Shown piece after piece: positions 24,618-32,179 of a stretch of DNA of 33,115 bases. The notes under the pieces were generated by a model that did not search any database, was not told where the DNA came from, and saw only the letters and a program-made list of their open reading frames with translations. Location: NCBI GenBank assembly GCA_013360685.1, contig JABWBD010000028.1:1-33115 (forward strand), in the 5' to 3' direction. Origin of the DNA: Pirellulales bacterium (lineage in GTDB: Bacteria; Planctomycetota; Planctomycetia; Pirellulales; Thermoguttaceae). The stretch's first letter is position 1. Each line of letters begins with the position of its first letter. The translations under genes were made by a program, and so were the position numbers.

Positions 24618-25757
24618 CTACGCCGCTCTCCTCGCATTGCGGCACAATTCCTCGTAGACGGCCAGGTGACGCCGTGCCACTTGGTCCCAGGCATAGCCCG
24701 CGGCGAACCGGCGTGCCTCCGCTCCCGCTCGCTCGAGCCACTGCCGATCAGCGAGCATCCGCGAGATTGCCCGGGCGAGCGCCTCCACAGACTCCGGCGG
24801 GACAAGCAATCCGGTTTGTTCCGCAACCACGGCCTCCCGCAATCCCGGGATGTCGGTTCCCAGCACTGCTCGCCCCGCGGCGCAGCTCTCCAGGGCAACC
24901 AGGGGAAATCCCTCCGAGTTGCGCGACGGCATCACCGTGCACAGCGCATTCTGATACAGATAGATCTTGACCGACTCTTCAACCGCGCCCAGAAAATGGA
25001 CCTGTTCCGCAATTCCCAGCGCCTTCGCCCTGGCCTCGAGTTCGTGGCGGGCCGACCCGTCGCCGGCCACCGCCAGGCACAACGGCTCTCGGACGGCCGC
25101 TTGGGCAATCGCATCGAGCAGCAGATCGACCCCTTTTTGGGCCACGAGCCGTCCGACGAACAGCAGATAGCCGCCGGGCCGGATCGAGCCGGGCAGTCCT
25201 GCGGGGCGAGCCGCCGTGGCGGCATAGAGCGAGGAATCGACCCCAAGGGAAATCCGCTCGACCCGGCGGACCTCCGGGCAGAGTTCCCGGTAGCGGTGTT
25301 CGATGAACTGGCTGATGGCGATCGCCGCATCCGCCCGCCGCAGCATCAATCGGTAGCGCTCGGAGGGCCCCGCCTGTCGTGCCAAACGCTGCGAGGAAAC
25401 GTCCCCGAGGCTGGTTACGACCAATGGAACGTGCGACAGCATGGCACACCGGGCCGCAACGTAGCCCGCCGGATACACGCTGTGGCAGTGCAATACGTCG
25501 AACCGATGCCGGCGGTAGGCCGAAGCGACCCACCAGCGATACCCGTCGAGAAACCACCGCTTGCTGTAAAAACGCGGGTGACGCAGCACGGGGTAGGGCA
25601 AGAGCTCGTCGTTCAATGCCACGCAGCGGTGAGGTCGCGGCGCGAGCACGGCGACCTCATGCCCCATTGCCAGGAATTGGCGGGCCATCGAGTCGACGAC
25701 CACCGCTTGTCCACCCACGCGGGGAGGGGCCTCCTCCGTGTAAAAGCAAATCCGCAT
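24618..25757 (-). CDS. GT-B glycosyltransferase, family 4
   Basis: 379 residues. N-terminus ICFYTEEAPPRVGGQAVVVD, with the Gly-rich loop of the acceptor domain. The donor domain begins LLFVGRLVAQKGVDLLLDA. The catalytic EX7E motif appears as SRNSEGFPLVALESCAAG. It transfers a sugar from a nucleotide donor, probably with retention, on the inner face of the membrane. First gene of the glycosyltransferase-glycosyltransferase-FkbM operon. The start is an ATG with only a weak upstream ribosome binding site. Confidence 0.92.
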   Translation of the reverse strand: MRICFYTEEAPPRVGGQAVVVDSMARQFLAMGHEVAVLAPRPHRCVALNDELLPYPVLRHPRFYSKRWFLDGYRWWVASAYRRHRFDVLHCHSVYPAGYVAARCAMLSHVPLVVTSLGDVSSQRLARQAGPSERYRLMLRRADAAIAISQFIEHRYRELCPEVRRVERISLGVDSSLYAATAARPAGLPGSIRPGGYLLFVGRLVAQKGVDLLLDAIAQAAVREPLCLAVAGDGSARHELEARAKALGIAEQVHFLGAVEESVKIYLYQNALCTVMPSRNSEGFPLVALESCAAGRAVLGTDIPGLREAVVAEQTGLLVPPESVEALARAISRMLADRQWLERAGAEARRFAAGYAWDQVARRHLAVYEELCRNARRAA

Positions 25758-25914
25758 AGGTCACGCCGGGCCAGGAAATGAAAAAAAAGCGGCGCGGTGC
25801 AAGAAACGAAGACTGGCTCCGAGCCAAACGCCGACTGGCAACCGGAAAAGGACGCACAGGCGAGGCGACCGTCCCCGTTCTTGAACCACTCCGAAAAAGC
25901 GAAAAGCGAGACGT

Positions 25915-25944
25915 AGTCTAGCCGCACGCGGCTGGATGCGGCAA
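25915..25944 (-). promoter_or_regulatory. Candidate promoter of the glycosyltransferase operon
   Basis: On the minus strand, TTGCCG (25944-25939), 18 bases, TAGACT (25920-25915). The leader would be about 150 bases. Spacing is long and the boxes are partial, so this is tentative. Confidence 0.3.
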
Positions 25945-25981
25945 GGTCAATCTCGACCGGACGACCCGCCACTCGGTGGGT

Positions 25982-25998
25982 CGGCGGAACATCCGCCG
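25982..25998 (-). terminator. Short hairpin after the DUF4177-like gene
   Basis: CGGCGGA-ACA-TCCGCCG, a 7-base-pair stem and 3-base loop, 11 bases past the stop codon. No T-run follows. Confidence 0.35.
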
Positions 25999-26008
25999 GC
26001 TTCCGCCA

Positions 26009-26335
26009 TTATTCCTCCTTAATGGAAAACTCGTCTCCCTCCAGGTCGAAACCTCGGCTGGTTGAATCGCTCGGGGCCGACGGGGCGGGCGACTCCGTAG
26101 TCTTTTCGCCGACCTTCTCTGCGGCAGGCTTTGCCGCGTGGGGCACGTAGGGCCGCTTCAAGAAAGCGGTCCAGGCCGTGTCTCCGCCACGTTCTTTGCA
26201 CTGACCGGCGGCAACCAGTTCCCAACCGTGCTGCCCAAGTTCGTTCAGCTCTTTGACCAGGTACGCTTCGGTCTTCTTGGTCAGGAACTCGTACTCCCAC
26301 TTTTGCATCGCGTGGATTGTCGCTGTCTTCGTCAT
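26009..26335 (-). CDS. DUF4177-like small protein
   Basis: 108 residues. The core, MQKWEYEFLTKKTEAYLVKE to GWELVAAGQC and TAWTAFLKRP, has the YEY..., LNELGQHGWELVA pattern of DUF4177, a small alpha/beta fold found in many bacteria without known function. The last 35 residues are low complexity and acidic (ending DEFSIKEE). The ATG at 26335 has an ideal GGAGG site six bases upstream, so the longer frame is not used. It stands alone on the minus strand behind the lipoprotein gene. Confidence 0.75.
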   Translation of the reverse strand: MTKTATIHAMQKWEYEFLTKKTEAYLVKELNELGQHGWELVAAGQCKERGGDTAWTAFLKRPYVPHAAKPAAEKVGEKTTESPAPSAPSDSTSRGFDLEGDEFSIKEE

Positions 26336-26495
26336 GGCATCCTCCGGTTCCCAGGATTTGTGCGGAATCCCATCGCGCCATTTTCGCACCGATACGAGCC
26401 AATCACAAGCAACCGGGGCCCTCGATTCTTGACCCGCATCTGCCGCAATGGCGCGTGTGGCACGGCGACGTCAGAAGGGCAAGAACGAGCGGAAT

Positions 26496-27608
26496 TCACC
26501 GGCGGTTGGGCGACCAGGCGGGACGCTGCGCTTCGGGCTGAGACACAACGGCGCTCTGTAGTCGTCCCGGCGGAGCAGCGGAGCGGGTCGTCCGCGGGGT
26601 CTCGGGCGTAGCTGGTTGCGGCGGTGCTGCCCGGCCCTGCCATTGCGGCGCCGCCTTGCCCGTCCCGGAAACGGCTTGCGGCAAGAGAGCGGGCGCCCCG
26701 TTTTCGGCATGCTGCGGGCCGATGGCGACTTCGATCGGACAGTTGGCCTCCAGCCTGCGGCCGTCGTCGGTCGTATACCGCACGTAAAGCTTCAGCCGGC
26801 TGTGCGAGGGGGGAGACTGCGGCCAGACCATCTCCAGACGGATGCCGTCGTCCGCGGCCATCTGAGAGATCTCTTCCGGGGTGAAGTCCCAGCGTGCCAC
26901 GCGCGCGGCATCGCCCGATAGTGCGGGGTCGAGGACAACCACCGAGATCGGGCCTGCTGCCTGGCACGGCCGGCCGGCAGCGTCGCGGGGTTCGATCAAG
27001 GCCCGGACACCGTCGTCGCCGTTGCGGCCATCGAGATTGAATCCGCTCGTTTGCTCCTTCCGGATGGAAATGGCGGCGATTTCCGCCGCATCCGGCGGCG
27101 ACGCCTGGCTCGATTTGCCGGGGCCCGGCACGGACGGTGCGGCCGATGGCGGTGTCAGGGCCGGATTGAGTGGCGGCGCGGTTGCCGCAGGCGGCTTCGG
27201 CGGCTGGTCGGGCGCCTTGAAGGTTTCGGGCAACTGCCTTTCCGGCAATGGAGTACCCAGGTCAATGGTTGGCGGCACCAGCGCGTCGGGCGGAACCGGC
27301 GCGGGAGCGGGCGATGGTTTTCGCGTCGGGAGCTTGGGCCCGGCGGGAGCCGATGAAGGCTCCGGCCGCTTGACCGCTGGCTGCGGGACCGTATCCGCCT
27401 CCCCGCTGAGTCTAGCCGCAAGGGCCTGGTTCTGCTTCCGGCAGGAATCGAGAGCTTGCTGGTACTCCTCGAGGCAAGATTGGAGCTCGTAGACGGTATC
27501 TTCCAGCTCTCGATTTTCCCTCTCCAACAGCACGATATTCGGATCCGTCCGGCATCCGGCGGCCGCCAGGCAGGCCAGCACAACGAGGGCATTCAGCCAC
27601 GGTCTCAT
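26496..27608 (-). CDS. Lipoprotein with coiled coil and proline-rich linker
   Basis: 370 residues. The signal peptide ends in a lipobox, CLAAAGC, with the lipidated Cys at 19. Residues about 24-66 (VLLERENRELEDTVYELQSC onwards) form a clear heptad coiled coil. A Pro/Ala-rich linker (about 75-170) follows, then a probably beta-rich domain (about 180-310, FNLDGRNGDDGVRALIEP, RLKLYVRYTTDDGRRLEANC) and another low-complexity tail. The ATG at 27608 gives a textbook lipoprotein signal; one at 27623 would add five residues. The architecture suggests an outer-membrane-tethered spacer carrying a binding domain. No enzymatic motif is visible, and the function is unknown. Confidence 0.78.
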   Translation of the reverse strand: MRPWLNALVVLACLAAAGCRTDPNIVLLERENRELEDTVYELQSCLEEYQQALDSCRKQNQALAARLSGEADTVPQPAVKRPEPSSAPAGPKLPTRKPSPAPAPVPPDALVPPTIDLGTPLPERQLPETFKAPDQPPKPPAATAPPLNPALTPPSAAPSVPGPGKSSQASPPDAAEIAAISIRKEQTSGFNLDGRNGDDGVRALIEPRDAAGRPCQAAGPISVVVLDPALSGDAARVARWDFTPEEISQMAADDGIRLEMVWPQSPPSHSRLKLYVRYTTDDGRRLEANCPIEVAIGPQHAENGAPALLPQAVSGTGKAAPQWQGRAAPPQPATPETPRTTRSAAPPGRLQSAVVSQPEAQRPAWSPNRR

Positions 27609-27806
27609 AGTATTCTCGCGCATGGCGCCGCCCAGAACCCGGCGCGGACGGCGCGCCGACGGGCAATTCCCCACCCGGGATCCGTTTGCGAGGGGACTTC
27701 TTAGCAGATTCTCGCGTGCGCATCCAGAGCGACTTGGACGTCTTGCATCTCACCCCCCCATTGCTGCCGCCACGCACGATTTTCGCCGGCGCGCTAAAGG
27801 AAGGGG

Positions 27807-28397
27807 TCAACTCTGGGCAACGTGCTCGATCACGTGATCGACAATCCCGTAATCGCGGGCCTCCTCCGCCGACATGAAACGATCACGGTCCGTATCCTTC
27901 GTGATCTTTTCCAGGGGGTGGCCGGTATGCTTGATGAGGATCTGGTTGAGCCGTTCCTTGATCTTGGTGAACTCCTTGGCGTGGATCATGATGTCCTCCG
28001 CCGATCCTTCCATGCCGGCCAGGGGTTGGTGGATCATGATCCGCGAGTTGGGCAGCGCATTGCGCTTGCCGGCCGTGCCGGCAGCCAGAAGGACGGCGCC
28101 CATCGAGGCAGCCTGGCCGATGCAATAGGTCGCTACGTCGCAGCTCACAAACTGCATCGTATCGTAGATCGCCAGCCCTGCGGTCACGCTGCCGCCGGGT
28201 GAGTTCACGTAGAGGTGAATGTCGGCCTTGGAATCCTCCGCCTGGAGGAAGAGCATTTGGGCGACGATCGAGTTGGCCACTTCGTCGTTGATCGCCGAAC
28301 CGAGAAAGACGATGCGGTCTTTCAGCAGGCGGCTATAGATGTCCATCGCCCGCTCTTCGCGGCCGCTCTTTTCGATCACATAGGGGATCAAAGGCAT
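27807..28397 (-). CDS. clpP: ATP-dependent Clp protease proteolytic subunit (second copy)
   Basis: 196 residues, the usual ClpP length. The serine-protease triad is intact: Ser98 in GQAASMGA, His123 in MIHQPL and Asp172 in [16 protein letters not shown] supplies the substrate-binding strand. Two stacked heptamers of ClpP degrade unfolded or tagged proteins delivered by ClpX or ClpA. It starts 43 bases after the stop of the other clpP, so the two are probably in one transcript. No ClpX gene follows; the next gene downstream on this strand is a lipoprotein. Confidence 0.95.
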   Translation of the reverse strand: MPLIPYVIEKSGREERAMDIYSRLLKDRIVFLGSAINDEVANSIVAQMLFLQAEDSKADIHLYVNSPGGSVTAGLAIYDTMQFVSCDVATYCIGQAASMGAVLLAAGTAGKRNALPNSRIMIHQPLAGMEGSAEDIMIHAKEFTKIKERLNQILIKHTGHPLEKITKDTDRDRFMSAEEARDYGIVDHVIEHVAQS

Positions 28398-28440
28398 CGG
28401 ACGTGCTGCTCCGTTGCTGGATTGGGGGCGATGCGGAAGC

Positions 28441-29064
28441 TTACTCTTCCTCGGCCTCGGTCTTCTGTTTCGTCAGGATGTCGTCGACGACGCCGTACTC
28501 CTTGGCCTGCTCGGGGCTCATGTAGAAGTCGCGGTCGGTGTCGCGAGCGATGCGGTCCAAGGGCTGGCCGGTGTGGTCGGCGAGGATGCGGTTGAGCACC
28601 TCGCGGGTCTTGAGGATTTCCTGGGCCTGAATCTCGATGTCGGAGACCTGCCCGCCGACCTGCCCATAGGGCTGATGGATCATCACTTTTGCATGCGGCA
28701 GCGCGAAGCGTTTTCCCTTGCTGCCGCCGGCCAGCAGGACCGCGCCGCCGCTGGCAGCCAGGCCGACGCAGTAAGTCGCCACCGGGCAACTGAGGATCTG
28801 CATCGTATCGTAGATGGCCAGGGTGGCGCTGACGCTGCCGCCGGGCGAGTTGATGTAGAAATGGATGTCCTTGCGGCGGTTCTCGCTCTGGAGATAAAGC
28901 ATCTTCATGACCAGCTCGTTGGCGTTGCCATCGTGGATCACGCCCTGGAGGAAGATGATGCGGTTTTCCAGCAGCAGGTCGCCGAGCGTCAGTGTCCGCT
29001 GGCGCTGGTAGTCGCGGTAGCTCAAGGAAGGATCCATCAACGGCGGTTGGTACGGGCTGGTCAT
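28441..29064 (-). CDS. clpP: ATP-dependent Clp protease proteolytic subunit (first copy)
   Basis: 207 residues with a roughly 25-residue N-terminal extension relative to E. coli ClpP ([20 protein letters not shown]). The triad is present: Ser105 in GLAASGGA, His130 in MIHQPY and Asp179 in TDRDFYM. The Met after the catalytic Ser of most ClpPs is Gly here, and the handle helix sequence differs clearly from its neighbour. This is a divergent paralogue, and a mixed ClpP1-ClpP2 tetradecamer is possible. The ATG at 29064 has GAGCGA just upstream; the frame stays open further but without family sequence. It lies 100 bases after trigger factor. Confidence 0.92.
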   Translation of the reverse strand: MTSPYQPPLMDPSLSYRDYQRQRTLTLGDLLLENRIIFLQGVIHDGNANELVMKMLYLQSENRRKDIHFYINSPGGSVSATLAIYDTMQILSCPVATYCVGLAASGGAVLLAGGSKGKRFALPHAKVMIHQPYGQVGGQVSDIEIQAQEILKTREVLNRILADHTGQPLDRIARDTDRDFYMSPEQAKEYGVVDDILTKQKTEAEEE

Positions 29065-29164
29065 GATCGCTCGGACTGATTGACTCGATACTGGCGGACC
29101 AGCGGAAGCTGCCCCGTCCATGAATTTTTCAGACTCCGTCACGTACGGCCCGGATGCTTCCGGA

Positions 29165-30751
29165 CTAGGAAGGGTGGCCCTGGACGTGCTGGCCTGGGTA
29201 GGCCGGACCGGATTGGCCTGGTTCTCCGCCTCCGGCTTTCGCCTCGGGAATACCGGCCTGGTCGCCGCCGCCGGCGGACATTTCGACCGCCTCGGCCTGG
29301 GTCCGCTCCGGTTTGTAGGCAACGTCCCTGAATTCGGCATGGGAAAGGATCAGATCGATGACTCTCCGCTCGATGATCTGATTGCGCAGCACGTCCAATC
29401 GGCCGCTCTTTTCCAGCTTGGCGCGGACCCGGCGAGGTGTCTCGCCGCTCTGGGATGCGATCAGGCGAATCTCCTGATCGTAATCCCGCTCGCTGGGATC
29501 TTCGATCGCTTCTTCTTCGGCGATCCGCTCGAGAATGAAATGCTCCTTCAGGGCGCGTGCGGTGGTAATGCGGCTGTTCTGCCGCAACTCGTTCGCGTGT
29601 GCCCGGATCTCTTCGTCGCTGAATCCGCTGCTGCGGAGCTCCAGCACCGCCCGCTCAAGTTCGCGGTCGCTCTGGCGGCGGAGCAGATCGGGGGGAAGAT
29701 CCCAGGTGGCCGTAGCCGTAAGGGCACTGGCAATCTGCTCGCGCGCCTGCTGCCTCTGGCGGTATTCCAACTGGCGGTTGAGCGTATCGCGAATGGCATC
29801 GCGGAGATCGGCTTCCGTCTCGAAACCGCCGAGTGAATCGAGAAGTTCCGCGTTGAGTTCGGGCAATTCCAGCTTCTTGACTTCCAGCACCTCGAAGGCA
29901 GCTTGGACCTTTTGCCCGCGAATTGCCGCATTGGGAGCTTCTTCCGAGAGCTGTGCCTCGGCTTGGCGCGTTTCCCCCGCACAGACGCCGGCCATCAACT
30001 CGTCGAACTTGTCGATCGTTCCGTCGCGGAAGCTCAACACCGGGCGGATGCGGATCACCTCTTCCTTCGCGCTGGAAAGCGTCTGGCCGCCATGAGTGAA
30101 CGTCAGATTCGTGGTGATGTAGTCGCCCGACGCGGCTGGACCGTCGTAGGGCACCAGCTTTCCTCGGCGCGCCAGCACGTTCTGAAGGGCCTCGTCGATG
30201 TCTTCATGCGTGAATTCATGCACCGGACGGTTGACCGTCAATCCCTTCCACTGCGGAAGGTCGAACTCCGGCCGGACCTCCAGGTCGAACTCGAAGGTCA
30301 TCGGGCCCTCGTCGGGCACCTCGACCGCGTCCAGATCGATCTCCGGTTCGCTGATCGGCGACAGATCCTGCTCCTCGCCGAGCTGGCCGATGCTGTCCGC
30401 GAGGACGGCGCTCTTGATCTTGTCCCCGATCTCTTTGCGGAACCGGGCCTCCACGAGGCGGCGCGGCGCATGGCCGGGACGAAAACCGGGAACGTGCGCG
30501 GAACTCACCAATTCCGAGAATTCCTTGTCGTAATACCGGTTGAGGTCTTCGCGGGGAACCGTGACGGTGATGTGACGCTCGCACGTGCTGCGAGATTCGA
30601 TCTTCACGTCCAGGTTGAGCTTCTCCGGTTTTTCCTCGGACTGGGAATCGGCGGAGCCCTCCGATTCAAAGTCCTCGCCGATCTCGAGATCGGCGGCATC
30701 GTCGGGAAGAGCGGAGCTGTCGTCGGGGTGGTTGGTTTCGTCAGCAGCCAT
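29165..30751 (-). CDS. tig: Trigger factor (ribosome-bound chaperone and peptidyl-prolyl isomerase)
   Basis: 528 residues, longer than the usual 430-480. An acidic, probably disordered extension (about 1-45) precedes the ribosome-binding domain, whose signature loop GFRPGHAP is at 89-96. The FKBP-like isomerase domain follows (about 210-290, GDYITTNLTFTHGG to FEVLEVKK), then the helical C-terminal chaperone domain. The last 35 residues are Gly/Pro-rich, which is not typical. It binds nascent chains at the ribosome exit. Gene order tig-clpP is widely conserved. The ATG at 30751 has no clear ribosome binding site. The tRNA-Gly gene ends 38 bases upstream on the same strand. Confidence 0.95.
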   Translation of the reverse strand: MAADETNHPDDSSALPDDAADLEIGEDFESEGSADSQSEEKPEKLNLDVKIESRSTCERHITVTVPREDLNRYYDKEFSELVSSAHVPGFRPGHAPRRLVEARFRKEIGDKIKSAVLADSIGQLGEEQDLSPISEPEIDLDAVEVPDEGPMTFEFDLEVRPEFDLPQWKGLTVNRPVHEFTHEDIDEALQNVLARRGKLVPYDGPAASGDYITTNLTFTHGGQTLSSAKEEVIRIRPVLSFRDGTIDKFDELMAGVCAGETRQAEAQLSEEAPNAAIRGQKVQAAFEVLEVKKLELPELNAELLDSLGGFETEADLRDAIRDTLNRQLEYRQRQQAREQIASALTATATWDLPPDLLRRQSDRELERAVLELRSSGFSDEEIRAHANELRQNSRITTARALKEHFILERIAEEEAIEDPSERDYDQEIRLIASQSGETPRRVRAKLEKSGRLDVLRNQIIERRVIDLILSHAEFRDVAYKPERTQAEAVEMSAGGGDQAGIPEAKAGGGEPGQSGPAYPGQHVQGHPS

Positions 30752-30789
30752 GCCAATGTGCCGTCGTGTGTGAACCAAGAAATACGAAG

Positions 30790-30862
30790 AGCGGGTGATG
30801 GGATTCGAACCCACGACAACGACGTTGGCAACGTCGTGCTCTACCAACTGAGCTACACCCGC
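30790..30862 (-). tRNA. tRNA-Gly (anticodon GCC)
   Basis: Full cloverleaf on the minus strand: acceptor stem GCGGGTG/CACCCGC, D arm GCTC-AGTTGGTA-GAGC, anticodon stem CGACG/CGTCG with loop TTGCCAA, T arm GTGGG-TTCGAAT-CCCAT, and discriminator T as expected for bacterial glycine tRNAs. CCA is not encoded. It reads GGC and GGT codons. Confidence 0.97.
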
Positions 30863-31308
30863 ATTGGACGTCGCAACCCACTCCCCAGGAGCGGAGCCAC
30901 CGGGATCCAAGTCTCAAAATTATAAGTTCCACGGGTGGAGTTGCAAGAGGGCCAGCATGGAGTGAACTAGGCCGCTCCGACTGATGCCCGTCAGCCCCTT
31001 CTTTAGCTATATCTGCAAATAACCCTGTATGGCTAATGCGTAGGGCGGGAATGGTAAACCAGTGGCCGCCGGCCGCGGCTCTCCGAGCCTCGGATTCCAG
31101 CGTCTCGGCGAGGCGCTGCTACGGAAAACCCGCTTGCGCCGGTCCCCTAATGCCCGGGAAATGTAGCCGTGCCACGCTTGCGGCGGTCCTTACGCAGTGT
31201 TGCGGCGCGGCTTTGGTGGGGTTAGGATAGCCGATAGGATGGGCATTACCCTTTCCCCTGGCCTTTGGCCGTTGGTTCGGTCAACGCCCGAGTGGAGCCG
31301 CAAGTCCG
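30863..31308. other. Divergent intergenic region between tRNA-Gly/tig and the FHA gene
   Basis: About 446 bases. The left part carries the minus-strand promoter at 30919-30946. The middle (30995-31050) is comparatively AT-rich. A weak plus-strand candidate (TTTGGT, 17 bases, TAGGAT, ending near 31239) could serve the FHA gene but is not convincing. No ORF with coding character. Confidence 0.5.
30919..30946 (-). promoter_or_regulatory. Strong sigma70-type promoter for tRNA-Gly, tig and clpP
   Basis: On the minus strand, TTGCAA (30946-30941), 16 bases, then a consensus TATAAT (30924-30919). The start of transcription would be near 30912, about 50 bases before the mature tRNA 5' end. This is the best promoter match in the window. 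Confidence 0.75.
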
Positions 31309-32064
31309 ATGCAAGCGAAGTTGTTCGTGGTCGGAGGCAAGGCCAGCAAGAACGAGGTCACACTCAAGCTGCCGAGTGTGATCGGACGGAGCCGGGAAGC
31401 CGACCTGACCGTAGCCCATCCTATGGTAAGTCGCCGACACTGCGAGATCTTCGAATCCGAGGGGGTGCTCAAGATTCGGGATCTCGGGTCTCTCAACGGC
31501 ACGTTTGTCCGGCGGAAGCAAATCCAGGAGACGGAGTTACATCCCAACGAGGAATTCACCATCGGCCCGTTGACTTTTCGGATCGAGTACGCGGCACGCG
31601 AGAGTGTTTCGCCCGCGGCCACCCCCGGTGAGATAATGGACGGCTCGCCCGACTCGGACTTCTTCGAAGAGCCGGCGGCGCCGCCTGAAGCGGAATTCGC
31701 GGAGTCCACGCCCGGAGATCCCTTGCCGGAGATTTCGCCGCCGGTCGAGGAGGAATCCCACGGCACGATCCCACCGGCTGCGACCGGCCCGCTCCTGGAG
31801 ACCGGAAGAGCGGCCGGGGATATGACGGTCCAATACGGCGGCGGTTGCCACGAACAGCCGGCGGATGAAACCGATTTCGAACTGAGCAACCAGGAACCGC
31901 TTGATTTCCTCGATGAGGGGCCCGAGGAGGCAGACCCGGGGGCCGTGGCCGCCAATGAAGCGGAGGCGGCGGCCGACGAGGAGAACGGCGAGGCCGAAGA
32001 AGAGGACTCCGAAGAGGAGCCGGTCGACGACGATCTGCAACGGTTCTTCAAACGATTGCACTGA
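31309..32064 (+). CDS. FHA-domain protein with acidic tail
   Basis: 251 residues. The first 95 form a complete forkhead-associated domain with the phosphothreonine-binding residues in place: GRS (26-28), SRRH (41-44) and NGT (63-65). The remaining 150 residues are low complexity, rich in Glu, Asp, Pro and Ala (acidic run near 205-240), ending in a basic amphipathic QRFFKRLH. It should bind a threonine-phosphorylated partner of a Ser/Thr kinase pathway. No kinase or phosphatase gene is adjacent. The ATG at 31309 is well conserved in position relative to the domain; GGAG lies 14 bases upstream. Confidence 0.9.
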   Translation: MQAKLFVVGGKASKNEVTLKLPSVIGRSREADLTVAHPMVSRRHCEIFESEGVLKIRDLGSLNGTFVRRKQIQETELHPNEEFTIGPLTFRIEYAARESVSPAATPGEIMDGSPDSDFFEEPAAPPEAEFAESTPGDPLPEISPPVEEESHGTIPPAATGPLLETGRAAGDMTVQYGGGCHEQPADETDFELSNQEPLDFLDEGPEEADPGAVAANEAEAAADEENGEAEEEDSEEEPVDDDLQRFFKRLH

Positions 32065-32108
32065 GCGGCTGCCCGCAAACGGAGGCTAGCTTCCGGATTC
32101 TGCGCGGG

Positions 32109-32135
32109 GCCTCCCATCGATACACGATGGAGGGC
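32109..32135. terminator. Hairpin between convergent genes
   Basis: GCCTCCCATCG and CGATGGAGGGC pair over 11 positions with one C-A mismatch and one G-T wobble, around a 5-base loop. It lies between the convergent FHA and export genes. There is no T-run on either side, so termination is only presumed from position. Confidence 0.4.
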
Positions 32136-32179
32136 ACCTGCCCCGTTTCCGAACAGCCTCGGAGCGGCCCGAACGCCGC

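Noticed and set aside
31220..31245. Promoter for the FHA gene (TTTGGT, 17 bases, TAGGAT)
   Set aside because: Both boxes match the consensus poorly; not distinguishable from chance.
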